The position numbers were made by a program, and so were the translations under genes. This document shows, one piece after another, positions 1 to 8,557 of a DNA stretch of 64,000 nt. The stretch lies in contig WVSL01000006.1 of the NCBI GenBank assembly GCA_015689685.1, positions 1 to 64,000 of the forward strand. Direction: 5' to 3'. Numbering within the stretch: the stretch's first letter is position 1; each line of letters starts with the position of its first letter. The notes below the pieces were generated by a model that was not told the DNA's origin, did not search any database, and worked only from the letters and a program-made list of their open reading frames with translations. The stretch comes from Rhodobacterales bacterium HKCCE2091. GTDB lineage: Bacteria; Pseudomonadota; Alphaproteobacteria; Rhodobacterales; Rhodobacteraceae.

Positions 1-767
1 CGGCGCCGGACCCGGCCGCGCCCGCGCCGATCCCGGTCGCCGCCGAAACCGCGGCCGAGGCCTCGCTTGACCCGGTCGCGGCGCGGATCGCGGCGGGCGA
101 ACCCGGCGACTGCATCGACTGCATGGCCTGCGTCAACGTCTGCCCGATGGGCATCGACATCCGCAACGGCCAGCAGCTCGAATGCATCACCTGCGCGCTC
201 TGCATCGACGCCTGCGACGAGATCATGGACAAGATCGGCAAGCCGCGCGGCCTGATCGACTACGTCGCCCTGTCCGACATCCCGGTGGAACAGGCCGGCG
301 GCGAGACCCCGTCCCTGTGGAAGCACATCCTGCGCCCGCGCACGATCATCTACACCGCGCTCTGGTCCGCCTTCGGGATCGCGCTGATCCTCGCGCTGTT
401 CCTGCGCCCGAACCTCGAAATGACGGTCGCACCGGTCCGGAACCCGATCTTCATCACGCTGTCCGACGGCACCATCCGCAACGTCTACAACGTGCGGCTG
501 CGCAACAAGCACGGCGAACCGCGCGACTTCCGCGTGGTGCTCGACGGGTCGCCCGAACTCGCGGTTGTGATCGAGGGCGCGGACGGCGACACCGTCACCG
601 TGCCCGCCGACGCCCAGGCGCAGCTTCGCGTCTACGTCTCGGCACCGCCGGGCAGCGCGGTTGCGGAAAGCGACAATACCGATATCGTGCTCGTGGCCGA
701 GGACGTGGTGGACGGAACCACCTTCGACGTCGCCACGACCTTCAATGGAACGGGGGTCCGGGAATGA
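1..767 (+). CDS. ccoG: CcoG/FixG cytochrome c oxidase accessory protein, 3' part
   Basis: The 5' end lies outside the window; 254 residues are visible, read from base 3. Two 4Fe-4S clusters' worth of cysteines appear as CIDCMACVNVCP (from base 111) followed by CITCALCIDACD, then KPRGLIDY, which is typical of CcoG. A transmembrane segment follows (IIYTALWSAFGIALILALFL) and then the C-terminal beta-sandwich domain on the periplasmic side. CcoG family members act in copper reduction or delivery for cbb3-type oxidase assembly in the inner membrane. The stop overlaps the ccoH start (ATGA at 764-767), so the genes are translationally coupled. The identification is firm; only the N-terminus is missing. 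Confidence 0.95.
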   Translation, partial: APDPAAPAPIPVAAETAAEASLDPVAARIAAGEPGDCIDCMACVNVCPMGIDIRNGQQLECITCALCIDACDEIMDKIGKPRGLIDYVALSDIPVEQAGGETPSLWKHILRPRTIIYTALWSAFGIALILALFLRPNLEMTVAPVRNPIFITLSDGTIRNVYNVRLRNKHGEPRDFRVVLDGSPELAVVIEGADGDTVTVPADAQAQLRVYVSAPPGSAVAESDNTDIVLVAEDVVDGTTFDVATTFNGTGVRE

Positions 768-1225
768 AGCGGGAAATCACGGGACGCCACGTCGCCCTGA
801 TGTTCGTCGGCGGCTTCGGCATCATCATCGCGGTCAACGTGCTGCTCGCGGTCAGCGCGGTCCGCACCTTCCCGGGGGTCGAGACGGCCAGCTCCTACAT
901 TGCCGGCCAGAACTTCGACGCCAACCGCGAGGCGCAGGAGGCGCTCGGCTGGGACCTGACCGCAACCGTCCGCGACGACATCCTGCATATCGACTTCACC
1001 GACCGCGGCGGCAACCCGGTCACGCCGGAAACCATCGACCTGCGGATCGGCCGCCCGACCACCGAGGCGCAGGATCTCGAGGTGTCGCTGCACCATTCCG
1101 GCACCGGCTACACCGCGCCGGTGGAACTGGGGCCGGGGCGCTGGCGTCTCGACGTGCTCGCCACCGCCGAGGACGGCACCACCTTCCGCCGCATGATGGC
1201 CCTGCACCCGGAGTCGACACGATGA
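764..1225 (+). CDS. ccoH: CcoH/FixH cbb3 oxidase assembly protein
   Basis: 153 residues starting MKREITGRHV, with one N-terminal membrane anchor (VALMFVGGFGIIIAVNVLLA) and a periplasmic FixH domain containing the family-typical YIAGQNFDANREAQEALGW stretch. FixH/CcoH is needed for assembly or stability of the cbb3-type cytochrome oxidase. The start overlaps the ccoG stop and the stop overlaps the ccoI start at 1222-1225, so the order G-H-I-S is preserved with 4-base overlaps. The earlier open frame in the same phase lies inside ccoG, and this ATG is clearly the coupled start. Confidence 0.93.
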   Translation: MKREITGRHVALMFVGGFGIIIAVNVLLAVSAVRTFPGVETASSYIAGQNFDANREAQEALGWDLTATVRDDILHIDFTDRGGNPVTPETIDLRIGRPTTEAQDLEVSLHHSGTGYTAPVELGPGRWRLDVLATAEDGTTFRRMMALHPESTR

Positions 1226-3372
1226 CCGCCGCCTGCGCCTGCGGCGGCGTCGCACAGGCCGCCGCGCCCGAAGCCGCGCCCGCGGCCGGGGAAATCCTGC
1301 TGCACCTGCCGAAGATCCACTGCGCGGTCTGCATCGCCAATGCCGAACGCGCGCTGCGCGCGGTGCCCGGCGTCAGCGCCGCCCGCGTCAACCTCACGCT
1401 CAAGCGCGCCGCCGTCACCGCCGCGCCCTCCGTCACCGCCGCCGCGCTCGCCGAAACCCTGCGCGCGGCCGGGATCGAGGCGCAGGAACTCGACCCGAGC
1501 CTCCTGACCGAAACCACCGACCGCACCGGCCGCGACCTCCTCGTGCGGCTCGGCGTCGCCGGGTTCGCGATGATGAACGTCATGCTCCTGTCGGTCGCCG
1601 TCTGGTCCGGCGCGGCCGAGGCGACCGAACGGCTGTTCCACCTGCTGTCAGCGCTCATCACGCTGCCGGCCATCGCCTTCGCCGGGCGGCCCTTCTTCGA
1701 GGGCGCCGTCGCCGGTCTCCGGGCCGGGCGTCCGGGCATGGACCTGCCGATCGCGCTCGCCATCCTTCTCGCCACCGCGCTGTCGCTCCGCGAAACCTTC
1801 TGGGGCGGCACCGGCCATGCGTGGTTCGAGGCCGGGCTGTCGCTGACCTTCTTCCTGCTCGCGGGCCGCTACCTCGACCATCGCGGTCGCCAGACCGCGC
1901 GCTCCGCGGCCGAGGCGCTGGCCGCGCTCGACGTGCCCCGCGCGCTCGTGGTCCGGGCCGACGGCACGACGGCGACCGTCGCCTCCGCGAAGCTCCGCAC
2001 CGGCGATCTCGTCCGCGTCCTGCCGGGGATGCGCGCGCCCGCCGACGGCACCGTGACCGAGGGCGCGAGCGATCTCGACCGCTCCGCAATGACCGGCGAA
2101 AGCGCGCCCGAGGCCGTGGGGCCAGGGGCCGAGGTGCAGGCGGGCGAAACCGTCCTGACCGGTGCGCTGACCCTGCGCGTCCTCCGCGCGGGGCAGGACA
2201 CGACGCTCGCCCGGATGACCGCGCTGGTCGCCGAGGCAGAGGCCGCGCGCGGGCGCTACCTGTCGCTCGCCGACCGCGCCGCGCAGGCCTACGTCCCCAT
2301 CGTCCACCTGCTCGCCTTCGGTGCCTTCGCCTACTGGGCCTTCGCCGCCGACAACGCCTGGATCGCCGCCGGGATCGCGGTGTCGGTGCTCATCATCACC
2401 TGCCCCTGCGCGCTCGGCCTCGCCGTGCCGGCGGTGTCGGTCGCCGCGACCGGGCGGCTGTTCCGCGCCGGGCTCCTGGTGAAGAACCGCACCACGCTCG
2501 AACGTCTGGCCGAGGTCGATACCGTCGTGTTCGACAAGACCGGGACGCTGACCACCGGCACGCCCGAGATCACCGCCGCGCCGGACGGACCGGCGCTGTC
2601 GGTTGCGCTCGGGCTGGCCGAAGGCTCGACCCATCCCCTGTCCCGTGCCATCGCCGCCCATGCCCGCGCTCGCGGCGCGGAGCCCGCGCCGGTCACGGAC
2701 ATCGAGGAAGTGCCGGGCATCGGCCTGCGCGGCCGCCTCGCCGGGCGCGAGGTCCGGCTCGGCCGCAAGGCGGACGGCGGCGGAACCGACGCGACCTGCG
2801 TGGAACTCGATCTCGGCCAGGGCCGCAGCCACGACATCCTGTTCCGCGAAACCCTCCGCCCCGCCGCGGCGGAAACCGTGGCCGCGCTGAAGGCGCAGGG
2901 CCTGCGGGTGCTGATGCTGTCGGGCGACGCGCCCGGCCCGGTTGCGCGCATCGCCGCCGACCTCGGCATCGACGAGGCCCGCCCGGGGCTGAAGCCCGCT
3001 GACAAGGCGCTGGTGCTGGAAACGCTGGCCAGCCAGGGCGCGAAGGTGCTGATGGTCGGCGACGGGCTCAACGACACCGCCGCGCTCGCCGCCGCCCATG
3101 CCGCGATCTCGCCCGGCACCGCGCTCGACGCGCCGCGCGCGGCCGCCGACATGGTGCTCCTGTCCGAGGGCCTCGCCCCCGTCGCCACGGCGGTCGCGAC
3201 CGCCCGCGCCGCCCGCCGCCGGATGCGCGAGAACCTGTGGATCGCGGTGCTCTACAACCTCGTCGCGATCCCGGTGGCGCTGGTCGGCCTCGCCACGCCG
3301 TTCCTCGCCGCGCTGGCGATGTCGGCCTCCTCGATCACCGTTTCCCTCAACGCCGCACGGGTGGCCCGATGA
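1222..3372 (+). CDS. ccoI: CcoI/FixI copper-exporting P1B-type ATPase
   Basis: 716 residues. The N-terminal heavy-metal domain carries CAVC (residues 34-37), preceded by a CACGG cysteine cluster. The membrane part holds the copper-binding CPC (394-396). The cytoplasmic part has TGES, the phosphorylation motif DKTGT (Asp 438), the HP motif in STHPLS and GDGLND (from 613). These make a complete P1B ATPase. FixI-type pumps move copper outward across the inner membrane to supply the CuB site of cbb3 oxidase rather than for copper resistance, and the position between ccoH and ccoS supports that role. Start ATG 1222 overlaps the ccoH stop; the ATGA at 3369 couples it to ccoS. Confidence 0.95.
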   Translation: MTAACACGGVAQAAAPEAAPAAGEILLHLPKIHCAVCIANAERALRAVPGVSAARVNLTLKRAAVTAAPSVTAAALAETLRAAGIEAQELDPSLLTETTDRTGRDLLVRLGVAGFAMMNVMLLSVAVWSGAAEATERLFHLLSALITLPAIAFAGRPFFEGAVAGLRAGRPGMDLPIALAILLATALSLRETFWGGTGHAWFEAGLSLTFFLLAGRYLDHRGRQTARSAAEALAALDVPRALVVRADGTTATVASAKLRTGDLVRVLPGMRAPADGTVTEGASDLDRSAMTGESAPEAVGPGAEVQAGETVLTGALTLRVLRAGQDTTLARMTALVAEAEAARGRYLSLADRAAQAYVPIVHLLAFGAFAYWAFAADNAWIAAGIAVSVLIITCPCALGLAVPAVSVAATGRLFRAGLLVKNRTTLERLAEVDTVVFDKTGTLTTGTPEITAAPDGPALSVALGLAEGSTHPLSRAIAAHARARGAEPAPVTDIEEVPGIGLRGRLAGREVRLGRKADGGGTDATCVELDLGQGRSHDILFRETLRPAAAETVAALKAQGLRVLMLSGDAPGPVARIAADLGIDEARPGLKPADKALVLETLASQGAKVLMVGDGLNDTAALAAAHAAISPGTALDAPRAAADMVLLSEGLAPVATAVATARAARRRMRENLWIAVLYNLVAIPVALVGLATPFLAALAMSASSITVSLNAARVAR

Positions 3373-3575
3373 CGATCCTCGCGCTCCTGATCCCGGTCTC
3401 GCTCGGCCTCGGCCTGCTCGGGCTGCTGGCCTTTCTCTGGACCCTGCGCTCGGGCCAGTACGACGACCTCGAAGGCGCCGCGCACCGGGTCCTGCTCGAC
3501 GACGACGGCGAACCCCGGGCGGAACCCGATACCGGCCCCGACACCGGCCCAGAACCCGCCGACAGCCGCGACTGA
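3369..3575 (+). CDS. ccoS: CcoS/FixS cbb3 oxidase maturation protein
   Basis: 68 residues: one N-terminal transmembrane helix (ILALLIPVSLGLGLLGLLAFLW) followed by the family signature SGQYDDLEGAAHRVLLDDD and a short Asp/Pro-rich tail. CcoS is a small inner-membrane protein required to insert the heme and copper cofactors into the catalytic subunit of cbb3 oxidase. It is the last gene of the operon and overlaps ccoI by four bases. The tail has a small repeat (two copies of DTGP) with no known role. Confidence 0.92.
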   Translation: MTILALLIPVSLGLGLLGLLAFLWTLRSGQYDDLEGAAHRVLLDDDGEPRAEPDTGPDTGPEPADSRD

Positions 3576-3602
3576 CCCGCCGACCCCCGCGATCGCTTCC
3601 CC

Positions 3603-3632
3603 TTGACCGCGCCACCGATTCGCACCTGATAT
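3603..3632 (+). promoter_or_regulatory. Candidate promoter for the mosaic protein gene
   Basis: TTGACC (3603-3608), an 18-base spacer and TGATAT (3627-3632). The -35 matches the sigma-70 consensus at 5 of 6, the -10 at 3 of 6. If used, transcription would begin near 3639, downstream of the ATG at 3636, which argues for the GTG start at 3690. The same TTGACC-N18 arrangement recurs at 50216 and 51094. Not tested. Confidence 0.35.
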
Positions 3633-3689
3633 GACATGCGGCTCAGGGGTGGGCCGCGTGTTTGTAACGAGTCTGGGGGAGTGGGGGCC

Positions 3690-6650
3690 GTGTCCGGCAG
3701 CATCTACCTTGAAACGGGCGAGCTCAGCGTGCCCGAAACCGGCGGCGTGGTCCACGTCGCCATCATCCGCGACGGCGACACGTCGCAACCCGTCACCGTC
3801 GAATACGCCACGACCGCCGACACCGCGTCGGGGGCCGATGCCGAGATGACCTCCGGCACCGTCACCATTCCCGCGGGCGCGACGCGGGTGCTGGTGCCGA
3901 TCCAGGTCTACGACGACGCGCTCGGCGAGGGGACGGAGACCTTCACCTTCTCCGCGATCCGGGTCGATTCCGGGTCGCTCCTGTTCCCGCGTACCACGCG
4001 GATCGACATCCTCGACGACGAGGCGCCGAGCCCGACCGTGACCGAACCGCCGCTGGTCTCGGATTACGACGTGGTCGAGACCACGCTCATCACCGGCCTC
4101 AGCCAGCCGATCGCGTTCGAGTTCGTCCCCGGCGACGACAGCCGCATGTTCGTCGCCGAAAAGGGCGGCCGGGTGGAGATGTACGACGTCGCCACCGGCG
4201 CGCAGGTGGCGACCGTGCTCGACATCTCGGCGCAGGTGAACGACACCAACGACCGCGGCCTGCTGGAAATCGCGCTCCACCCGGAGTTCGAAACCAACGG
4301 CTTCCTCTACGCCTACTTCGTCGTCGACCCGCCCGAGACCCAGGGCCAGGGCGGCAATGCCGGGCCGGACGGGCAGGGCAACCGCTACGCCCAGGTCGTG
4401 CGCTACACGCTCGACGAGGCGACCGGCTTCACCTCGGTCGTGCCGGGATCCGCGACGATCATCCTCGGCGCCGGCGGCAGCTCGCTGTCGGACATCTCGG
4501 GCGGCGGGGCGATCGATTCCACCTCCGGGTCGAACGTGAACCTGCCCGCCTCCGACATCGACCCCGCGACCGGGCTCTACAAGCAGGACTACGTCAAGGT
4601 CGACAGCCTCAGCCACGCCGGCGGCGCGATGGAATTCGGCCCCGACGGCGCGCTCTACGTCGCCACCGGCGACGGCACCTCCTACAACATCGCCGACCCG
4701 CGCAGCGTCTCGGTCGTGGACGTGGGCAGCCTCGCGGGCAAGGTGCTGCGGATCGACCCGCTGACCGGCCAGGGCCTGCCCGACAACCCCTTCGTCTCCG
4801 ACGCCGGGGGCGATCTCTCGGCCAACGAGGCCAAGGTCTACCAGATGGGGCTTCGCAACCCCTACTCCATGTCCTTCGACGTGGAGGGCAAGCTCTTCAT
4901 CGCCAATACCGGCTGGTACTCGTGGGAAGACGTCCATACCGGCCCGGCCGGGGCCAACTTCGGCTGGCCGTTCTACGAAGGCGGCGACAACGGCTCGCTC
5001 CTGAAGACGCCGGGCTACCGCGACATGCCCGAGGCGCAGGCATTCTACGCCGCGGTGGACTCGGGCCAGGTCACCATCACGCCGTCCTACCGCGCCTTCG
5101 CCCATGCCAGCGCCGAACCGGGCTACCAGGTCCAGGCGATCACCGGGGCCGACGACATCATCGACAGCCCCTACCTGCCAGAAAGCCTGCAGGGTCACTA
5201 CATCTTCACCGACATCGTGCAGGGCGAGGTCTACTCGGTTTCCACCGACGACCGGCGCGACGTGAAATACCTCTACAACTCGTCCGCCCCCTACGCGCCC
5301 GCGCATTTCAAGCAGGGGCCGGACGGGCAGATCTACTACGCCGACCTGATCTTCGGGAACATCGGCCGCCTGACCATCACCGAGGACGGCGCCCTGCCGA
5401 CCCAGGTCGAATACAACGGCAAGCTCTACCTGCTCGGGTCGTCGGGCAACACCTGGCTCGAGGCGCAGGCCGAGGCCGAGGCGCTCGGCGGAACGCTGGT
5501 GGAGATCGACGACGCCGCCGAGAACGCCTTCGTCATGGCGAACTTCTGGAACGGCAACGCGATCTATGTCGGCTTCTCCGACGCCGCGTCCGAAGGCACA
5601 TGGGTCGGCGCCGACGGCACGCCCGCGGCCTATACCAACTGGGGGCCGAACTACCTCGACAACGCGGGCGGTATCCAGCACTACGCCCGGATCGTGAACG
5701 CCTCCGGCCAGTGGGACGACGGCGCAAACACCTCGGTCGAGGTGAACCAGTCCGGCACCTGGCTGCCGTCCTCGCCGATCACGGTGATCGAGCTCGACCT
5801 GCCCGAACCGCCGCCCCCGCCGCCGCCTCCTCCCCCGCCGCCGCCACCGGGGCCGGAGCCGGAGCCCGAGATCGACTACCCCGGCGCCTCGATCGCGGGC
5901 CGCGTGTTCTACGACTACGACAACGACGGCATCGACGATGCCGAGGGCGGCGCGGTCGACTACCTGATCCGGCTGATGGACGCGAACCAGCGGTTCGTCT
6001 CCTCGACCCGAACCGACGCGGACGGGCGCTACCACTTCGAGAACCTCGCGCCCGGCGACTACTACATCCGCGTCGACATCGCCGATGACGAGGTCTTCGC
6101 CGCCGCGGGGCAGGGGACCGACGCGAAGGTGGACAGCGACATCGTCACCTACTGGGACCGCTTCAACCGCGGCCAGACCGACGCGATCACGGTCGGCACG
6201 AACCAGGACGTGGCCCATGTCGATGCCGGGGTGCAGGGCGGCGACGGCCCGCCGCCCCCGCCCCCGCCGCCACCCCCGCCGCCGCCCGAAGGATCCGGCG
6301 GCTCGATCCTCGGCCGGGTGTTCCTCGACGCGAACGGCAACGGCATCGACGACGGCGAGGCCGGCGGCGAGGGCTACGTCGTCCGCCTGCTCGACGACGC
6401 CTTCCGCTTCGTGACCTCGACCCGCACCGCCGCCGATGGCAGCTACGCCTTCGCGGGGCTCGACGCGGGCGGGTACCACGTCCGGGTCGACATCCCGACC
6501 GGCGCGACCTTCTCGGCGCCGAACATCGGGCCGGACGCGACGGACAGCGATATCGTGTCCTACTCCGCGCGCTGGAACCGGGGCGAGACCGACCTGATCC
6601 AGGTCGGCGCGGCGGACATCGCGGATATCGACGCGGGCGTCCTGCTCTGA
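3690..6650 (+). CDS. Mosaic extracellular-type protein: Calx-beta, sugar-dehydrogenase-like, C-type lectin-like, two SdrD_B-like modules
   Basis: 986 residues from GTG 3690, chosen because GGGGGA lies 9 bases upstream and the Calx-beta fold begins immediately; an in-frame ATG at 3636 is less likely. Order: Calx-beta (about 2-110); PQQ-type glucose/sorbosone dehydrogenase-like propeller (about 128-565) with GLLEIALHPEF, MGLRNPYSMSFD and NFGWPFYEGG; C-type lectin-like domain (about 573-700) with NTWLEAQAEAEALGG and WGPNYL; a poly-proline linker; SdrD_B-like module 1 (about 731-848); a second poly-proline linker; module 2 (about 871-986). Both SdrD modules carry calcium-type acidic loops (DYDNDGIDD, DANGNGIDD). 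No signal peptide or RTX repeats are visible, so the export route is unclear. Likely cell-surface or secreted, binding sugar or calcium; whether it is an active dehydrogenase is unknown. Confidence 0.8.
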   Translation: MSGSIYLETGELSVPETGGVVHVAIIRDGDTSQPVTVEYATTADTASGADAEMTSGTVTIPAGATRVLVPIQVYDDALGEGTETFTFSAIRVDSGSLLFPRTTRIDILDDEAPSPTVTEPPLVSDYDVVETTLITGLSQPIAFEFVPGDDSRMFVAEKGGRVEMYDVATGAQVATVLDISAQVNDTNDRGLLEIALHPEFETNGFLYAYFVVDPPETQGQGGNAGPDGQGNRYAQVVRYTLDEATGFTSVVPGSATIILGAGGSSLSDISGGGAIDSTSGSNVNLPASDIDPATGLYKQDYVKVDSLSHAGGAMEFGPDGALYVATGDGTSYNIADPRSVSVVDVGSLAGKVLRIDPLTGQGLPDNPFVSDAGGDLSANEAKVYQMGLRNPYSMSFDVEGKLFIANTGWYSWEDVHTGPAGANFGWPFYEGGDNGSLLKTPGYRDMPEAQAFYAAVDSGQVTITPSYRAFAHASAEPGYQVQAITGADDIIDSPYLPESLQGHYIFTDIVQGEVYSVSTDDRRDVKYLYNSSAPYAPAHFKQGPDGQIYYADLIFGNIGRLTITEDGALPTQVEYNGKLYLLGSSGNTWLEAQAEAEALGGTLVEIDDAAENAFVMANFWNGNAIYVGFSDAASEGTWVGADGTPAAYTNWGPNYLDNAGGIQHYARIVNASGQWDDGANTSVEVNQSGTWLPSSPITVIELDLPEPPPPPPPPPPPPPPGPEPEPEIDYPGASIAGRVFYDYDNDGIDDAEGGAVDYLIRLMDANQRFVSSTRTDADGRYHFENLAPGDYYIRVDIADDEVFAAAGQGTDAKVDSDIVTYWDRFNRGQTDAITVGTNQDVAHVDAGVQGGDGPPPPPPPPPPPPPEGSGGSILGRVFLDANGNGIDDGEAGGEGYVVRLLDDAFRFVTSTRTAADGSYAFAGLDAGGYHVRVDIPTGATFSAPNIGPDATDSDIVSYSARWNRGETDLIQVGAADIADIDAGVLL

Positions 6651-6657
6651 CATCGAC

Positions 6658-6683
6658 GGGGCCGGGCCTTCGCGCCCGGCCCC
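6658..6683 (+). terminator. Hairpin after the mosaic protein gene
   Basis: A perfect 10-bp stem (GGGGCCGGGC at 6658-6667 with GCCCGGCCCC at 6674-6683) closes a 6-base loop, starting 7 bases after the stop codon. There is no T-tract, so it is either a GC-type terminator or an mRNA 3'-end stabiliser. Confidence 0.6.
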
Positions 6684-7004
6684 GCGCTCCGCGCGCGCCC
6701 GGCAGGGGGGCCGGCATACGTCCACGGCAAGGATCCACATCCGCACCGCGCCGCAACCCGCTGGCGAGATGGCGCGGATGGCCGTTGTCCACGGGCGGGA
6801 TTTCGGGGATTTCCACCGCGATCCGGGGGGCGGAATTTTCTACCCGGATTCTACCCGCTTTCTACCCCGGTTCTACCCGTGTTCTACCTGCGCCTTTACG
6901 CACATGAATCGCGGGATTTTGCAGATTTGTGCACATCCGATTCCCACCTACATTACGCGTCGAACGGGCCGAGCGCCCGGGTTCGAAGCCACAGGAGCGA
7001 TCCA
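6684..7004. other. Non-coding spacer ahead of the dioxygenase-like gene
   Basis: About 320 bases with no credible gene. A 79-codon open frame starting at 6769 runs through the repeats and lacks a ribosome-binding site or protein-like composition. The spacer holds a run of five 11-bp repeats (6838-6889), a small palindrome TGTGCACA near 6930 and a weak sigma-70-like pair: TTGTGC at 6927-6932 and TACATT at 6949-6954, spacer 16. It is notably less GC-rich than its surroundings, as expected for a regulatory region. Confidence 0.6.
6838..6889. repeat. Five tandem 11-bp repeats, TTCTACCC plus three variable bases
   Basis: Copies start at 6838, 6849, 6860, 6871 and 6882. Each is TTCTACCC followed by three changing bases (GGA, GCT, CGG, GTG); the last copy ends TTCTACCT. 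The period is exactly 11 bp with no slippage, close to one helical turn, so all copies face the same side of the DNA. This is what an array of operator half-sites looks like. The nearest downstream gene starts at 7005. Confidence 0.85.
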
Positions 7005-7904
7005 ATGACACGCACCATTCCCGGCATCCACCACGTCACCGCCATCTCCGGCCCGCCGCAGCCAAACGTTGATTTCTACACGAAAATTCTCGGACAGAAG
7101 CTCGTGAAGAAGACGGTGAACTTCGACGCGCCGGACACCTATCACCTGTATTACGGCGACGCCGGCGGCAGCCCCGGCACCATCCTGACCTTCTTCCCCT
7201 TCGCCGATGCCGGCCCCGGCCGCGCCGGTCCGGGGATGGCCAGCGCCTACGCCTACACCACCACCGATCTCGACGCCTGGATGACCCGCCTGGCCGGCGA
7301 AGCCATTGATTTCGAAGGGCCTTTCGAGCGCTTCGGCGACCGCGTGATCGTCCTCCGCGACCCCGACGGGGCGCCGGTGGAGATCGTGGAGGGTGCGGGC
7401 GAGACCGGAGGCTTCCACTCGGTCACTCTCTGGGAACGCGACCCGGAACCGACCGCCAAGCTGTTGACCGGCATCTTCGGATACGAAGAGCAGGGTGTTG
7501 AAAAGACGGATGGAATCGAGCGTCTGCGCTTCTCCGCGCCGGGCGGGGCGAAGGGCTCCGTGGTCGACCTGATCCGCTCCGACGCGCCGTCCATCGGCCG
7601 CCAGGGCGCGGGCAGCATCCACCACGTCGCCTTCCGCGCCGAAACGAACGACATCCAGCTCGAATGGCGCGAAAAGGTCGCCGAGGCCGGCCACAACGTG
7701 ACCCCGGTCATCGACCGCCAGTACTTCAACGCGATCTACTTCCGCGAACCCGGCGGCGTCCTGTTCGAGATCGCCACCGATCCGCCGGGCTTCGCCGTCG
7801 ACGAACCGCAGGCGGAGCTTGGCAAGTCGTTGAAATTGCCGCCGCAATACGAAGGCATGCGGGACCGGATCGAGCGCGTCCTGCCGCCGCTGGAGGTCGC
7901 GTGA
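7005..7904 (+). CDS. VOC-family ring-cleaving dioxygenase-like protein (MhqO type)
   Basis: 299 residues with two vicinal-oxygen-chelate halves. The N-terminal half begins IPGIHHVTAISG and the C-terminal half contains SIHHVAFRAE and ends in GGVLFEIATDPPGFAVDEP, the set of His/His/Glu positions expected for a metal site. This arrangement matches the MhqO/YkcA group of putative ring-cleavage dioxygenases, linked in Bacillus to quinone and hydroquinone detoxification. Start ATG 7005 has AGGAG (6994-6998). Its stop overlaps the GTG start of the esterase, as in mhq-type operons where a dioxygenase and an esterase are paired. The substrate is inferred, not shown. Confidence 0.85.
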   Translation: MTRTIPGIHHVTAISGPPQPNVDFYTKILGQKLVKKTVNFDAPDTYHLYYGDAGGSPGTILTFFPFADAGPGRAGPGMASAYAYTTTDLDAWMTRLAGEAIDFEGPFERFGDRVIVLRDPDGAPVEIVEGAGETGGFHSVTLWERDPEPTAKLLTGIFGYEEQGVEKTDGIERLRFSAPGGAKGSVVDLIRSDAPSIGRQGAGSIHHVAFRAETNDIQLEWREKVAEAGHNVTPVIDRQYFNAIYFREPGGVLFEIATDPPGFAVDEPQAELGKSLKLPPQYEGMRDRIERVLPPLEVA

Positions 7905-8557
7905 CCGTCCCGGTCCTGACCGCCGGTGCCACCCCCGCCCGGGCCACGGGCGGGCTGGTGCTGGTGCATGGCCGGGGCGCGCGGGCCGAGGACATCCTCG
8001 ATTTCGGGCAGGCGCTCGGCCTGCCCGATCTCGCCCTCGCCGCGCCCGCCGCGCCCGGCAATTCCTGGTGGCCGGTCAGCTTCCTCGCGCCGCATGACAC
8101 CCTCGCCCCGTTCATCGATGCGGGGCTCGCCGCGGTGGAACAGGCGATCGAAACGCTGGCGGGGCAGGGCGTACCGCGCGACCGCATCGCGATCGGCGGG
8201 TTCAGCCAGGGTGGTTGTCTCGCGCTGGAATACGCCGCCCGCCGCGGCGGCGTCCGCGCCGCCTTCGGCCTGTCGGGCGCGCTCGTCGGCACCGGCGATG
8301 CGGGCACCGGGCCGGTCCCGGAACTCTACGGCCACGGCGACAAGCTGTTCGACTACGACACCGACCTCTCCGGCCTGCCGGTGGTCCTCGACCTGCACGA
8401 GAACGACCCGCACATCCCGCTGTCGCGCGCCCGCCGCACGGCGGAGGTGTTCGAGTCGCTCGGCGCGGATGTGCGGATGAACGTGATGCCGGGTCCGGGT
8501 CATGCCATCGGTCGGTTCGGGGTGTCGGAGATCCGCGGGATCCTCAACGCCGCCTAG
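7901..8557 (+). CDS. Phospholipase/carboxylesterase-family alpha/beta hydrolase (MhqD-like)
   Basis: 218 residues starting at GTG 7901, overlapping the stop of the dioxygenase-like gene (GTGA). Features: LVLVHGRGA (oxyanion region), nucleophile elbow GGFSQGGCL, acid residue in HENDPHIPL and catalytic His in PGPGHAIGRF. This is the carboxylesterase/lysophospholipase fold of about 220 residues. Pairing with a VOC dioxygenase mirrors MhqD-MhqO, so the likely job is hydrolysing aromatic or thioester products of quinone detoxification. It converges on the spermidine-synthase homologue and the two stop codons share CTAG at 8554-8557. Confidence 0.85.
   Translation: MTVPVLTAGATPARATGGLVLVHGRGARAEDILDFGQALGLPDLALAAPAAPGNSWWPVSFLAPHDTLAPFIDAGLAAVEQAIETLAGQGVPRDRIAIGGFSQGGCLALEYAARRGGVRAAFGLSGALVGTGDAGTGPVPELYGHGDKLFDYDTDLSGLPVVLDLHENDPHIPLSRARRTAEVFESLGADVRMNVMPGPGHAIGRFGVSEIRGILNAA

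Noticed and set aside
3252-6746. An open frame of over 1100 codons on the minus strand opposite the mosaic protein gene
   Set aside because: It mirrors codon bias of the plus-strand gene, translates to Arg/Gly/Val/Asp-rich low-complexity sequence and has no family motif. Many similar antisense frames in this GC-rich window (for example 1648-3615, 22269-24170, 26160-29033, 38808-41900) were rejected on the same grounds.
6658-6900. Possible DnaA boxes or a replication origin near the repeats
   Set aside because: Only loose TTGTCCACG-like and GGATCCACA-like strings occur; no cluster of 9-mers, no dnaA/dnaN/repABC gene nearby.
6769-7008. A 79-codon plus-strand frame upstream of the dioxygenase-like gene
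   Set aside because: It is built largely from the 11-bp repeats, lacks a ribosome-binding site and ends inside the next gene's start; regulatory DNA explains it better.
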